This document shows positions 20,888 through 30,590 of a DNA stretch of 64,000 bases, piece after piece. The translations under genes were made by a program, and so were the position numbers. A model generated the notes under the pieces. It was given only the letters and a program-made list of their open reading frames with translations, searched no databases and was not told the origin of the DNA. The stretch is from Streptomyces fulvorobeus (GTDB lineage: Bacteria > Actinomycetota > Actinomycetes > Streptomycetales > Streptomycetaceae). Each line of letters opens with the position of its first letter. Position 1 is the stretch's first letter. Where the stretch lies: the NCBI RefSeq assembly GCF_013167895.1, contig NZ_BLWC01000001.1, forward strand, positions 1,302,001 to 1,366,000. The letters are read 5' to 3'.

Positions 20888-21870
20888 TCGCGCCCCATGT
20901 CCCTGTGGACGAGGACGGTCTCGATGCCTTCGGTGGCCAGCCGGGCGGCCAGCTTCTCGGACATCGCCACGGAACGGTGCTTACCGCCCGTGCACCCCAC
21001 GGCGACGGTCACATAGCGCTTGCCCTCGCGGCGGTACCCGGTGGCGATGAGCTGGAGCAGCTCCGTGTACTGGTTGAGGAACTCCTTGGCGCCCGGCTGG
21101 TCGAAGACGTACGCGGACACCTCCGCGTTGAGACCGGTGAAGGGACGCAGCTCCGGCACCCAGTGCGGGTTCGGCAGGAAGCGGCAGTCCACCACCAGGT
21201 CGGCGTCGACCGGAAGGCCGTACTTGTAGCCGAACGACATCACCGTGGCCCGCAGCTCCGGCTTCTCGTCACCGGCGAACTGGGCGTCCATCTTGGCGCG
21301 CAGCTCGTGCACGTTGAGGCTGGAGGTGTCGATCACCAGGTCGGCGTCGCCGCGCAGCTCGCGCAGCAGATCGCGCTCGGCCTCGATGCCGTCGACGATC
21401 CGGCCGTCGCCCTGGAGGGGGTGCGGGCGGCGGACCGACTCGAAGCGGCGCACGAGGGCGTCGTCCGAGGACTCCAGGAACACGATCCGCCGGGTGACGT
21501 GCTTGGCCTCCAGGTCCGCGAGGGACTCCCGGAGGTTGTCGAAGAAGCGGCGGCCCCGCACGTCGACGACGACGGCGATCCTGGCCACGTTGCCCTGCGA
21601 CCGGGCGCCGAGCTCCACCATCGTGGGGATCAGCGCGGGCGGCAGGTTGTCGACGACGAACCAGCCGAGGTCCTCCAGGCACTTGGCTGCGGTGCTCCTC
21701 CCGGCGCCGGACATTCCGGAGATGATCACCAGTTCGGGGATGGCCGGCGCGGTGGCCGCGTCCGCCTCGTTCGTGGTGCCCGTACTCACGTGTGCTGCTC
21801 CGTCTGCTCGGTCGGTGCTGTGGTGCCCGGGTTCGGTTCCGTGCGTGCGGTCGTTCGTGTTCTCAGTCAT
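20884..21870 (-). CDS. rapZ: RNase adapter RapZ / nucleotide-binding protein YvcJ family
   Basis: P-loop protein, 328 aa. An unusual 43-residue polar N-terminal extension precedes the core, which opens with [20 protein letters not shown]. The Walker A lysine is replaced by Arg (GAGRST), which I recall as common in actinobacterial members. The C-terminal domain has [17 protein letters not shown], the signature of the family. In enterobacteria RapZ steers RNase E to GlmZ and senses GlcN6P; the actinobacterial role is not settled. Overlaps uvrC and yvcK by 4 bp each. Confidence 0.94.
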   Translation of the reverse strand: MTENTNDRTHGTEPGHHSTDRADGAAHVSTGTTNEADAATAPAIPELVIISGMSGAGRSTAAKCLEDLGWFVVDNLPPALIPTMVELGARSQGNVARIAVVVDVRGRRFFDNLRESLADLEAKHVTRRIVFLESSDDALVRRFESVRRPHPLQGDGRIVDGIEAERDLLRELRGDADLVIDTSSLNVHELRAKMDAQFAGDEKPELRATVMSFGYKYGLPVDADLVVDCRFLPNPHWVPELRPFTGLNAEVSAYVFDQPGAKEFLNQYTELLQLIATGYRREGKRYVTVAVGCTGGKHRSVAMSEKLAARLATEGIETVLVHRDMGRE

Positions 21871-23896
21871 GACGTGCCCCCGTCGTCGTCTTCAATGATC
21901 TCTCCTGTCGCCGTGTTCACGGCGGGCGCGGCCGGGGCGGTCGTGGCGAGAGCGACGGCCACTGATTCCGCCGTCCTGCGTCCTATCCCCGGGACCTCGC
22001 AGATCTCCTCGATTGTCGCCTGCCGCAGCTTCTTCACGGAGCCGAAATGCTTGATCAGGGCCTGCTTGCGGGTGTCGCCGAGGCCCGCGACCTCGTCCAG
22101 CGGGCTGCTGCGGATGCGCTTGGCGCGTTTCGCGCGCTGGTAGGTGATGGCGAAACGGTGGGCCTCGTCGCGAATCCGCTGGAGAAGGTAGAGCCCTTCG
22201 CTGGAGCGCGGCATGACCACCGGGTCGTCGTCATCGGGCAGCCACACCTCTTCGAGGCGCTTGGCGAGGCCGCAGACCGCGATGTCGTCGATGCCCAGCT
22301 CGTCCAGGGCGCGCTTCGCGGCGGCCACCTGGGGCTGTCCGCCGTCGACCACGACGAGCTGCGGGGGGTACGCGAACCGCTTGGGCCGGCCGTCGTCCTC
22401 CCGGGGTTCGCTCCCGCCGCCGCCCGGGGCCACGGCTCCCGTGAGCGCGGGAACGGGGCCGGTCGGTGCGGGGGTCTCCTCCCACTCGCCCGTCCGCTCC
22501 TTGTCCTGGAGGTACCGCTTGAAGCGGCGGCCGATGACCTCGTGCATGGAGCGCACGTCGTCCTGGCCCTCGAAGCCCTTGATCTGGAAGCGGCGGTACT
22601 CGCTCTTGCGGGCGAGACCGTCCTCGAAGACCACCATGGACGCCACCACGTCGTCACCCTGGAGGTGCGAGATGTCGTAGCACTCGATGCGCAGAGGGGC
22701 CGTGCCGAGCCCGAGCGCCTCGGAGATCTCCTCCAGCGCACGGGAGCGGGTCGTCAGGTCGGAGGCCCGTTTGGTCTTGTGCAGCCCGAGGGCCTGCAGG
22801 GCGTTGCGCTGGACCGTGGCCATCAGGTCCTTCTTGTCGCCCCGCTGCGGGATGCGCAGGCTGACCTGCGAGCCCCGGCGGCCGGCGAGCCACTGGGCCA
22901 CGGCTTCGGCGTCCTCGGGGAGGGCGGGGACCAGGACCTCCTTGGGCACGGAGTCCCCCGTCTCCTCCCCGTACAACTGCTGGAGCGCGTGCTCGACGAG
23001 GCCCGCGGTGTCGACCGCCTCGACCTTGTCGGTGACCCAGCCGCGCTGGCCGCGGACCCGGCCGCCGCGTACGTGGAAGATCTGGACGGCCGCTTCCAGC
23101 TCGTCCTCGGCGACGGCGATCAGGTCGGCGTCCGTCGCGTCCGCGAGGACCACGGCGCTCTTCTCCATGGCCCTGCGGAGGGCCTCCACGTCGTCGCGGA
23201 GCCTCGCCGCCCGCTCGTACTCCATCTCCTCCGCCGCCCGCGTCATGTCCTTCTCCAGGCGGCGGATGTAGGTACCGGTCCGGCCTGTCATGAAGTCGCA
23301 GAAGTCCTCGGCGAGCTCGCGGTGCTCATCGGGGCTGACCCGGCCGACGCAGGGCGCGGAGCACTTGCCGATGTAGCCGAGGAGGCAGGGGCGGCCGGTC
23401 CTCTCCGCGTTCTTGAAGACGCCCGCGGAGCACGTGCGCACGGGGAAGACGCGGAGCATCAGGTCGACGGTCTCGCGGATCGCCCACGCGTGCCCGTACG
23501 GCCCGAAGTAGCGCACGCCCTTCCTCTTGGCGCCCCGCATCACCTGGACGCGGGGGAAGTCCTCGTTGAGGGTGACCGCGAGGTACGGATAGCTCTTGTC
23601 GTCGCGGTACTTGACGTTGAACCGGGGGTCGAACTCCTTGATCCAGGAGTATTCGAGCTGGAGCGCCTCGACCTCCGTGGAGACGACGGTCCACTCCACG
23701 GAGGCGGCCGTGGTGACCATCGTGCGGGTGCGCGGATGCAGATTGGCCAGGTCCTGGAAGTAGTTGGCCACGCGCTGGCGCAGGTTCTTGGCCTTCCCGA
23801 CGTAGATCACCCTGCGGTGCTCGTCGCGGAACTTGTAGACCCCGGGGAGTCGGGGATCTGTCCCGGCTTGGGGCGGTAGCTGGAGGGGTCTGCCAT
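21867..23896 (-). CDS. uvrC: Excinuclease ABC subunit C, with a one-base frameshift near the start
   Basis: Makes both incisions in nucleotide excision repair. GIY-YIG domain at the N-terminus ([21 protein letters not shown]), a Cys cluster ([15 protein letters not shown]), UVR motif, an RNase H-like domain ([19 protein letters not shown]) and a C-terminal (HhH)2 domain ([14 protein letters not shown] [17 protein letters not shown]). The expected start ATG 23896 ([18 protein letters not shown]) loses frame at the run 23840-23847 by one base. A longer frame from GTG 23903 reads through only by using the wrong frame. Restored length about 676 aa. Confidence 0.93.
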
Positions 23897-23903
23897 GTCT
23901 CAC

Positions 23904-23926
23904 ACCCTACTTGCGGGCAGTGACAG
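23904..23926 (-). promoter_or_regulatory. RecA-NDp/PafBC-like promoter of uvrC
   Basis: On the minus strand CTGTCACTG (23926-23918), an 8-nt spacer, and TAGGGT (23909-23904) match the DNA-damage motif TTGTCRGTG-N8-TANNNT at 7 of 9 upstream positions with exact spacing. The -10 ends 7 nt before ATG 23896, so the transcript may be leaderless. Confidence 0.55.
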
Positions 23927-24008
23927 CGCGGCTCGCCGAGGGACAGGCCGTCCGGGCCGGCGGTCCTGCGCGCCTGGGGTCATCGGGGCCCGGGGTCGTG
24001 CGGCGCCG

Positions 24009-24437
24009 TCAGGCGTCGGGGCCCGCGACGAGCTGTCCGCCCTCGATCCGCACCGGGACGGCGGGCAGCGGGACGGTGGCCGGACCCCGCACCACCTTGC
24101 CGGTCGTGGTGTCGAAGCGGCTGCCGTGGCAGGGGCAGTGGCCCTCGGTGCCCTCGACCTTCTCCAGGACACAGCCCCCGTGGGTGCACTGTGCGCTGAA
24201 CGCCCTGTACCGGCCCTCGGCCGGGCAGCTCACGACGAGCCGCTGCTCCCGGTAGAGCCTGGCTCCGCCGACCGGGACGTCGTCCGCGGCGCCGAGCGCG
24301 ACCGGCGCCGTGGGCGTGGGCTCCTTGGCGTGGCCCAGCTTGGACTCGGTCGAACAGGCGGCCACTCCCAGCCCGGTGGCACCGGCGAGAGCGGCGCCCT
24401 TCAGCACGGTTCGGCGGGCGGCGGGCAGGCCGGGCAT
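24009..24437 (-). CDS. Rieske [2Fe-2S] protein, Tat-exported lipoprotein
   Basis: 142 aa. The signal sequence has twin Arg (ARRTVLKGAALAG) and ends in a lipobox GVAAC at about residue 28, so it is probably exported folded by Tat and lipid-anchored. The mature part is a Rieske domain with both cluster ligand motifs, CTHGGC and CPCHGSRFD, which form the C-x-H and C-x2-H pairs. ATG 24437 has GGAG 5 nt upstream. It is a small stand-alone Rieske protein, not the bc1 complex subunit. Partner unknown. Confidence 0.9.
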   Translation of the reverse strand: MPGLPAARRTVLKGAALAGATGLGVAACSTESKLGHAKEPTPTAPVALGAADDVPVGGARLYREQRLVVSCPAEGRYRAFSAQCTHGGCVLEKVEGTEGHCPCHGSRFDTTTGKVVRGPATVPLPAVPVRIEGGQLVAGPDA

Positions 24438-24649
24438 GCGGTCTCCACGGAGTGAGGGCGGGGAGCCGCCTGGCGCACCCGAGGGGCCGGGAGCCGGAGG
24501 CGGCAGCGACAGAACCGACCATACCGGCGGACAACGGGAGCCCTTCGACCGGGCCGGTTCCGGCGGGGGGAGCGAGTCGGAGGGGAAGGCTCCGAGGGGA
24601 AGGCTCCGAGCCCGGGGCGGCACCCTCGCCCGGGCTACGGCCGCTCCGC

Positions 24650-24698
24650 GCGCGGGCCGGCCGGGACAGCGGCTCCCGCTGTCCCGGCCGGCCCGCGC
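24650..24698 (-). terminator. Perfect terminator hairpin abutting the uvrA stop codon
   Basis: 23-bp perfect arms (24650-24672 and 24676-24698) with a 3-nt loop. The stem begins at the base right after the uvrA stop. The 212 bp from here to the Rieske gene holds no other gene. Confidence 0.8.
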
Positions 24699-27600
24699 TC
24701 ACGCCTTCGTGGAGCGAGCCGTCTTCTTCGCGGCGGGCTTCTTCACGGCCGCCTTCTTGGCCGCGGCCTTCTTCGCGACGGGCTGCGCCGCCGTCCTGGC
24801 CACGGTCTTCTTCCGGGTGGACCTGGCGGCTGTCGGGACGGCGGCCGCGCTGATCCGGTCCGCTCCGAGAATGCTCTGGAGGAACTTCCCGGTGTGGCTG
24901 GCCGGCACCGACGCGATCTGCTCGGGAGTGCCCTCGGCGACGACCAGACCGCCTCCGTTGCCCCCTTCGGGACCCATGTCGACGACCCAGTCCGCGGTCT
25001 TGACGACATCCAGGTTGTGCTCGATGACGATCACCGTGTTGCCCTTGTCGACCAGACCCGAGAGGACCGTGATCAACTTGCTGATGTCCTCGAAGTGCAG
25101 ACCCGTGGTCGGCTCGTCCAGCACGTAGACCGTGCGGCCCGTGGAGCGCTTCTGGAGCTCGCTCGCCAGCTTCACCCGCTGCGCCTCACCACCGGAGAGC
25201 GTCGGCGCGGACTGCCCGAGCCTGACGTATCCGAGGCCCACCTCGTTGAGCGTGCGCAGATGACGGGCGATCGTGGGGACGGCCTCGAAGAACTCCAGAC
25301 CTTCCTCGATGGGCATGTCCAGCACCTCGGCGATGGACTTGCCCTTGTAATGCACTTCCAGGGTCTCCCGGTTGTAGCGCGCCCCGTGGCAGACCTCACA
25401 CGGGACGTACACGTCCGGCAGGAAGTTCATCTCGATCTTGATCGTGCCGTCACCGGAGCAGTTCTCGCAGCGGCCGCCCTTGACGTTGAAGGAGAAGCGC
25501 CCCGGCAGATAGCCGCGCACCTTCGCCTCCATGGTCTCGGCGAAGAGCCTGCGGACGTGGTCGAAGACACCGGTGTACGTGGCGGGGTTGGAACGCGGCG
25601 TACGGCCGATCGGCGACTGGTCGACGTGCACCACCTTGTCGACGAGGTCGTCCCCTCGACGCGGGTGTGCCGCCCGGGCACCGACTTGGCGCCGTTCAGC
25701 TCGCGGGCCAGGTGCGTGTAGAGGATGTCGTTGACCAGGGTCGACTTCCCCGATCCGGAGACCCCTGTGACCGCGGTGAGGACACCGAGGGGGAAGGAGA
25801 CGTCGATGTCCTGGAGGTTGTTCTCCCGGGCACCGTGCACCGTCAGCTGCCGCCCCGGGTCGACCGGGCGCCGGACGTCGGGCATCGGGATGGCGCGCTT
25901 GCCTGCGAGGTACTGGCCGGTGATCGACTCCTCGTTGGCCAGCAGGTCCTTGAGCGAGCCGGAGTGGACGACCTTGCCGCCGTGCTCACCGGCACCCGGG
26001 CCGATGTCGACGACCCAGTCGGCGACCTTGATGGTGTCCTCGTCGTGCTCGACGACGATGAGCGTGTTGCCCATGTCGCGGAGCCGGACGAGGGTCTCGA
26101 TCAGACGGTGGTTGTCCCGCTGGTGCAGCCCGATGGACGGCTCGTCCAGCACGTACAGGACGCCCACCAGACCGGAGCCGATCTGGGTCGCCAGCCGGAT
26201 ACGCTGCGCCTCGCCACCGGACAGGGTGCCCGCGGCGCGGTTGAGCGAGAGGTAGTCCAGGCCGACGTCCACGAGGAACTTCAGCCGCTCGTTGACCTCC
26301 TTGAGCACCCGCTCCGCGATCTTCTTGTCGCGGGCGTTCAGCCTGAGGCGGCCGAGGAAGTCGGCGCACTCACTGATCGACATCGCGGCGACCTCGGCGA
26401 TGGACTTCTCCATCACCGTCACCGCGAGGACCAGCGGCTTGAGCCGGGTGCCCGCACAGGTGGGGCAGGGCACCTCGCGCATGTAGCCCTCGAAGCGCTC
26501 CCGGCTGGAATCGCTCTCGGCCTCGGAGTGGCGGCGCTTGACGAACTGCACGGCCCCCTCGAAGGAGGGGGTGGTGTAGGCGCGCTCGCGCCCGTACCGG
26601 TTGCGGTAGCGCACCTCGGTCTGGATCTTGTGGCCGTGGAGCAGGGCCTTCCTGGCCCGCTGGGGCAGCCCGGCCCAGGGCATGTCCGTACGGAATCCCA
26701 GGGCTTCGGCGAGTGCGCCGATCTGCCGCCCGAAGTACTCCTTGGTGTGGCCGTGCGACCAGGGGTGGATCGCGCCCTCGTCGAGGGACTTGTCCTGGTC
26801 CGGGACGATCAGCTCCGGGTCGACCTCCATGCGCGTACCGATACCCGTGCAGTCGGGGCAGGCGCCGAAGGGCGAGTTGAAGGAGAAGGAGCGGGGCTCG
26901 AGCTCCTCGAAGGAGAGGTCGTCGTAGGGGCAGTAGAGGTGTTCGGAGAACATCCGCTCACGCTCGGGGTCGTCCTCGGAGAGGTCGACGAAGTCGAGCA
27001 CGACCATGCCGCCGGAGAGGCCGAGCGCGGTCTCCACCGAGTCGGTCAGGCGGCGCTTGGCGCTGTCCTTGACCGTGAGGCGGTCGATGACCACCTCGAT
27101 GGTGTGCTTCTCCTGCTTCTTCAGCGTGGGCGGCTCGGAGAGCTGGATGGTCTCCCCGTCGACCCTGGCCCGGCTGTAGCCCTTGGTCTGCAGGTCGGAG
27201 AAGAGGTCGACGAACTCGCCCTTGCGCTCGCGCACCAGCGGCGACAGCACCTGGAAGCGGCTGCCCTCGGGCAGGCCGAGCACCCGGTCGACGATGGCCT
27301 GCGGGGACTGGCGCGAGATGGGGCGGGCGCACTCGGGACAGTGCGGCTTGCCGATCCGGGCGAACAGCAGCCTCAGGTAGTCGTAGACCTCGGTGATGGT
27401 GCCGACCGTCGAGCGCGGGTTGCGCGAGGTCGACTTCTGGTCGATGGAGACTGCGGGCGAGAGGCCCTCGATGAAGTCGACGTCCGGCTTGTCCATCTGG
27501 CCGAGGAACTGCCGGGCGTACGAGGAGAGCGACTCCACGTAGCGTCGCTGGCCCTCGGCGAAGATCGTGTCGAACGCGAGGGACGACTTGCCCGACCCGG

Positions 27601-27700
27601 AGAGCCCGGTGAAGACGATGAGGGAGTCGCGGGGGAGGTCGAGCGAGACGTTCTTGAGGTTGTGCTCGCGCGCGCCACGGACGATGAGACGGTCGGCCAC
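24699..27700 (-). CDS. uvrA: Excinuclease ABC subunit A, with a one-base frameshift
   Basis: Damage-sensing ATPase of nucleotide excision repair. Two ABC modules: Walker [15 protein letters not shown] and [15 protein letters not shown], signatures LSGGEAQR twice, and zinc-module cysteines ([37 protein letters not shown]). The frame slips after HTRVEG at the C run 25652-25655 on the plus strand and resumes as [18 protein letters not shown]. One added base gives about 1000 aa. GTG 27700 has AAAGG upstream. The C-terminus carries a Lys/Ala tail ([18 protein letters not shown]) reminiscent of histone H1-like tails. Confidence 0.95.
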
Positions 27701-27839
27701 GCCGGTCCGCACCTTTCTTGAGGGAAGCGGGGGAACTGAGCCCCTCTCCCAGGGTATGGGGGGCGCCACAGCGGTGGAGAAGGCTTTCGACTCCGAGCGT
27801 ATAGCACGCACATTCGATTTACGGACGTGCTCTGACTCC

Positions 27840-27868
27840 TTCACCCGATCGGGTGGCGGAGCTAGGCT
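27840..27868 (+). promoter_or_regulatory. Leaderless promoter of the MIP-domain gene
   Basis: TTCACC (27840-27845), a 17-nt spacer and TAGGCT (27863-27868), which ends 7 nt before ATG 27876. Confidence 0.5.
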
Positions 27869-27875
27869 CGGCCGC

Positions 27876-28562
27876 ATGATTGATCATGTGCGCGACCTGG
27901 GAGCTGTACGCGAGGCGACCGATCGACTGCTCAGCGCAGCGGGCGAACTGGACGACCGTTCACTCGCCGAGCCGTCACGGCTGCCCGGATGGAGCCGGGG
28001 CCATGTACTGGCCCACCTTTCACGTAACGCCGACGCGCTCGTAAACGTTCTCCGCGGACGCCCGATGTACGCGAGCAGCGAAACCCGGGACCAGGACATC
28101 GCCCGCGATGCTTCCCGCCCGCTGGACGAACACCTCGCCGACCTGCGCGGCAGCGCGGCCGGTTTCCTCCAGGCGGCGGCCGGCACCGCCGACTGGGCCC
28201 GTACCGTCACCCTGCGCAACGGTGTGACGGACTCCGCGTCGCGCATCCCCTTCCGCCGCCTCATCGAGGTGGAGCTGCACCACGTCGACCTGGGGACAGG
28301 CTACGAGCTGGAGGACCTGGCGGAGGACTTCGTGACGCGGGAGACCGGCTTCCTGGCGCAGCGGTTCACCGGCCACCCCGGTGTCGTGGCGACGACCGTG
28401 GTCGCCGAGGGGCGGACGTGGACCACGGGCGGCGGCGCGGCCGGCGGGCCGGTCACGGTCCGGGGCACGGCTGCCGAGGTCCTCGGCTGGCTCTGCGGGC
28501 GCCGTGACGGCTCCGCGCTGATCGTGGAAGGAGGCCCTCTTCCCGTACTGCCCCCGCTATAG
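27876..28562 (+). CDS. Maleylpyruvate isomerase/DinB-like mycothiol-dependent family protein
   Basis: 228 aa, four-helix DinB/MDMPI fold. The three metal-binding His positions are suggested by [13 protein letters not shown] (about residues 45-57) and ELHHVDLG (about 132-139). Family members use mycothiol, the actinobacterial thiol, for isomerase or transferase reactions; the substrate here is unknown. Divergent from uvrA. Its stop overlaps the -10 of the next gene, so the two genes are adjacent but probably have separate promoters. Confidence 0.85.
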   Translation: MIDHVRDLGAVREATDRLLSAAGELDDRSLAEPSRLPGWSRGHVLAHLSRNADALVNVLRGRPMYASSETRDQDIARDASRPLDEHLADLRGSAAGFLQAAAGTADWARTVTLRNGVTDSASRIPFRRLIEVELHHVDLGTGYELEDLAEDFVTRETGFLAQRFTGHPGVVATTVVAEGRTWTTGGGAAGGPVTVRGTAAEVLGWLCGRRDGSALIVEGGPLPVLPPL

Positions 28563-28565
28563 GCT
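28560..28565 (+). promoter_or_regulatory. -10 element of the MBL-fold gene, overlapping the upstream stop codon
   Basis: TAGGCT at 28560-28565 is identical to the -10 of the gene before it and also ends 7 nt before an ATG (28573). The TAG is at the same time the stop codon of that upstream gene. No clear -35. Confidence 0.4.
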
Positions 28566-28572
28566 CAGCCGT

Positions 28573-29229
28573 ATGACGTACAGCGGAGCAGTCAAAGTCG
28601 GCGGACCTGCGGACGTACACGAGTTGACCGACCTGATGATCTCCAAGGTCGCGGTCGGACCGACGAACAACAACGCCTATCTGCTGCGCTGCCGGGCCAC
28701 CGGTGAGCAGCTCCTGATCGACGCGGCCGCCGAGGCCGGGACCCTGCTGCGGCTGATCGGTGACGACGGCATCGCGTCCGTCGTCACCACGCACCGGCAC
28801 GGCGACCACTGGCAGGCGCTGGCCGAGGTCGTGGGGGCCACCGGGGCCCGCACCTACGCGGGGCGGTACGACGCCGAGGGCATCCCTGTCCCGACCGACG
28901 TACTCGTCGAGGACGACGACACGATCCGGGTGGGCCGCGTCACGCTGACCGCCCGGCACCTGGCCGGACACACTCCGGGCTCCATCGCACTGGTCTACGA
29001 CGACCCGCACGGGGCCCCGCACCTGTTCACCGGGGACTGCCTCTTCCCCGGCGGGATCGGCAACACCGACAAGGACCCCGAGGCTTTCGCGAGCCTGCTG
29101 CACGATGTGGAGACGAAGCTCTTCGCGCCGCTGCCGGACGAGACCTGGGTCTACCCGGGCCATGGGCACGACACCACGCTGGGGGACGAGCGGCCCCATT
29201 TGCCGCAGTGGCGTGAGCGCGGCTGGTGA
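28573..29229 (+). CDS. MBL-fold metallo-hydrolase
   Basis: 218 aa, glyoxalase II/beta-lactamase-like fold. Metal motif THRHGDHWQ (about residues 73-81), then LAGHTPGSIAL, FTGDCLFPGG and VYPGHGHDTTLGDE, which supply the later His/Asp ligands. Close to the group of Streptomyces hydroxyacylglutathione hydrolase-like proteins. Since actinobacteria use mycothiol, a mycothiol thioester or persulfide substrate is possible but not shown. Its neighbour is a mycothiol-type protein. Confidence 0.9.
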   Translation: MTYSGAVKVGGPADVHELTDLMISKVAVGPTNNNAYLLRCRATGEQLLIDAAAEAGTLLRLIGDDGIASVVTTHRHGDHWQALAEVVGATGARTYAGRYDAEGIPVPTDVLVEDDDTIRVGRVTLTARHLAGHTPGSIALVYDDPHGAPHLFTGDCLFPGGIGNTDKDPEAFASLLHDVETKLFAPLPDETWVYPGHGHDTTLGDERPHLPQWRERGW

Positions 29230-29252
29230 GCGTTTCCCGGCCCTGAACACCA

Positions 29253-29296
29253 CACCGGCCGGGGTGGGCGGAACGATCCGCTCACCCCGGCCGGTG
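29253..29296. terminator. Bidirectional terminator between MBL gene and terC
   Basis: Arms 29253-29271 and 29278-29296 (19 nt, one G.T pair) around a 6-nt loop, midway between two convergent genes. Confidence 0.75.
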
Positions 29297-29312
29297 CCGG
29301 TTCTCACCTGGT

Positions 29313-30329
29313 TCAGGCGTCGATGCTCTTGGTGTCCTCGCCGGCGGACCCGGCCGTCGTGGACGACTGCTCGGCCTCTTCCGCCGCCGTCTGCTTCTTG
29401 TTGGCGATCAGGCTGGTGATCGTGGTGATCACCAGGACGCCGCAGATGAAGGTCAGCGAGAACGGGATGGAGATCTCGGGGACGTGCAGCCCGGACTCGT
29501 GGAGCGCGTGCAGCACGAGCTTGACCCCGATGAAGCCGAGGATCACCGACAGCCCGTAGCTGAGGTGGACCAGCTTCTTCAGCAGACCGCCGATGAGGAA
29601 GTACAGCTGGCGCAGACCCATCAGGGCGAAGGCGTTGGCGGTGAAGACGATGTACGGGTCCTGGGTCAGACCGAAGATCGCGGGGATGGAGTCCAGCGCG
29701 AACAGCACGTCGGTGGTGCCGATGGCGAGCATGACCACCATCAGCGGGGTCAGGACACGCTTGCCGTTCACCTGGATGAAGAGCTTGGTGCCGTGGTACC
29801 TGTCGGCCACGCCGAAGCGTCGCTCGACGGACTTGAGCAGCCGGTTCTCCTCGAACTCCTCGTCCTCCTCGCCGGCCCGCGCCTCCTGGATGAGCTTCCA
29901 GGCGGTGTAGATGAGGAACGCGCCGAAGATGTAGAAGACCCACGAGAAGTTCTCGATGACCGCGGCACCGGCGGCGATGAATATCGCCCGCAGGACCAGG
30001 GCGATCAGTACACCGATGAGCAGCACGCGCTGCTGGAGGTGCGAGGGCACCGAGAACTTCGCCATGATCAGGACGAAGACGAAGAGGTTGTCGACACTCA
30101 GCGACTTCTCGGTGATGAATCCGGCGAAGAACTCGCCCGATGCCTGGCTCTCGCCGAACACGAGCAGGCCGAGCCCGAAGAGCACGGCCAGCGCGATCCA
30201 GACGACCGTCCAGATCCCGGCTTCCTTGGTCGACACGTCATGGGGCTTGCGCCCGATGAAGAAGTCGACTGCGATCAAAGCACTCAGACCGAAAATGGTC
30301 AGTGCCCAAAGGGTCCATGAAACGTCCAC
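29313..30329 (-). CDS. TerC/Alx family membrane protein, probable Mn2+ exporter
   Basis: 338 aa with eight or nine transmembrane helices. The family's acidic membrane motifs are present: LIAVDFFIGRK, KSLSVDNLFVF and LFALDSIPAIFGLT. A charged cytoplasmic loop (AGEEDEEFEEN) lies in the middle and the C-terminus is acidic and Ser-rich. Alx of E. coli and several TerC proteins act in manganese export or in metalation of secreted proteins. The riboswitch in front of this gene fits that role. The GTG start has GGAGG 5 nt upstream, inside the sequestering hairpin described separately. Confidence 0.93.
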   Translation of the reverse strand: MDVSWTLWALTIFGLSALIAVDFFIGRKPHDVSTKEAGIWTVVWIALAVLFGLGLLVFGESQASGEFFAGFITEKSLSVDNLFVFVLIMAKFSVPSHLQQRVLLIGVLIALVLRAIFIAAGAAVIENFSWVFYIFGAFLIYTAWKLIQEARAGEEDEEFEENRLLKSVERRFGVADRYHGTKLFIQVNGKRVLTPLMVVMLAIGTTDVLFALDSIPAIFGLTQDPYIVFTANAFALMGLRQLYFLIGGLLKKLVHLSYGLSVILGFIGVKLVLHALHESGLHVPEISIPFSLTFICGVLVITTITSLIANKKQTAAEEAEQSSTTAGSAGEDTKSIDA

Positions 30330-30333
30330 TGCG

Positions 30334-30486
30334 CCTCCGGCAGTTCGCTACGGCTACTGATCAGCGTCGTCGCTGCCGGAGGTCTCTTCCACCGGAACGC
30401 GCGGGGTGCGCGGCCGGCCGGCGCCCCGGGACCGGTCACAGTCCGTACTGACGGGAACGTCGCGTATGGGAGTACTCCCCTCCGTG
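30334..30486 (-). promoter_or_regulatory. yybP-ykoY (Mn2+-type) riboswitch with Shine-Dalgarno-sequestering hairpin
   Basis: In the leader RNA (minus strand) the aptamer signatures appear in order. GGGGAGUA is at 30480-30473, CGUCAGUACGG at 30453-30443, and GUGGAAGAGACC ends at 30381. P1 can form between CGGAGG (30484-30479) and CCUCCG (30382-30377). The same CCUCCG also begins the 10-nt strand 30382-30373, which pairs perfectly with 30343-30334. That second strand contains the GGAGG of the TerC ribosome binding site. The two pairings are mutually exclusive, so metal-bound aptamer should free the ribosome site. Motif recognition is from knowledge of RF00080; no covariance search was run. Confidence 0.88.
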
Positions 30487-30492
30487 CAAAGA

Positions 30493-30522
30493 ACAGTACA
30501 GGAAATCCCAAGAGAAGGTAAA
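30493..30522 (-). promoter_or_regulatory. Promoter of the terC riboswitch leader
   Basis: TTTACC (30522-30517), an 18-nt spacer and TACTGT (30498-30493) on the minus strand. A start near 30486 would begin right at the riboswitch. The surrounding 40 bp is unusually A/T-rich for this genome. Confidence 0.55.
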
Positions 30523-30590
30523 GAAAAGGGTAAAGACGTCCCTAGGCAGCAGGTCAGGCGGGGTGCGCGCGGACTGGTCCCGCGCCCCGG

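Noticed and set aside
27780..27840. LexA (SOS) box upstream of uvrA
   Set aside because: The best candidate, GAATGTGCGTGC, matches GAAC-N4-GTTC poorly, and no PafBC motif was found there either.
29055..29075. TTGTCGGTG on the minus strand inside the MBL gene
   Set aside because: It has no -10 at the right distance and lies in coding sequence, so it is chance.
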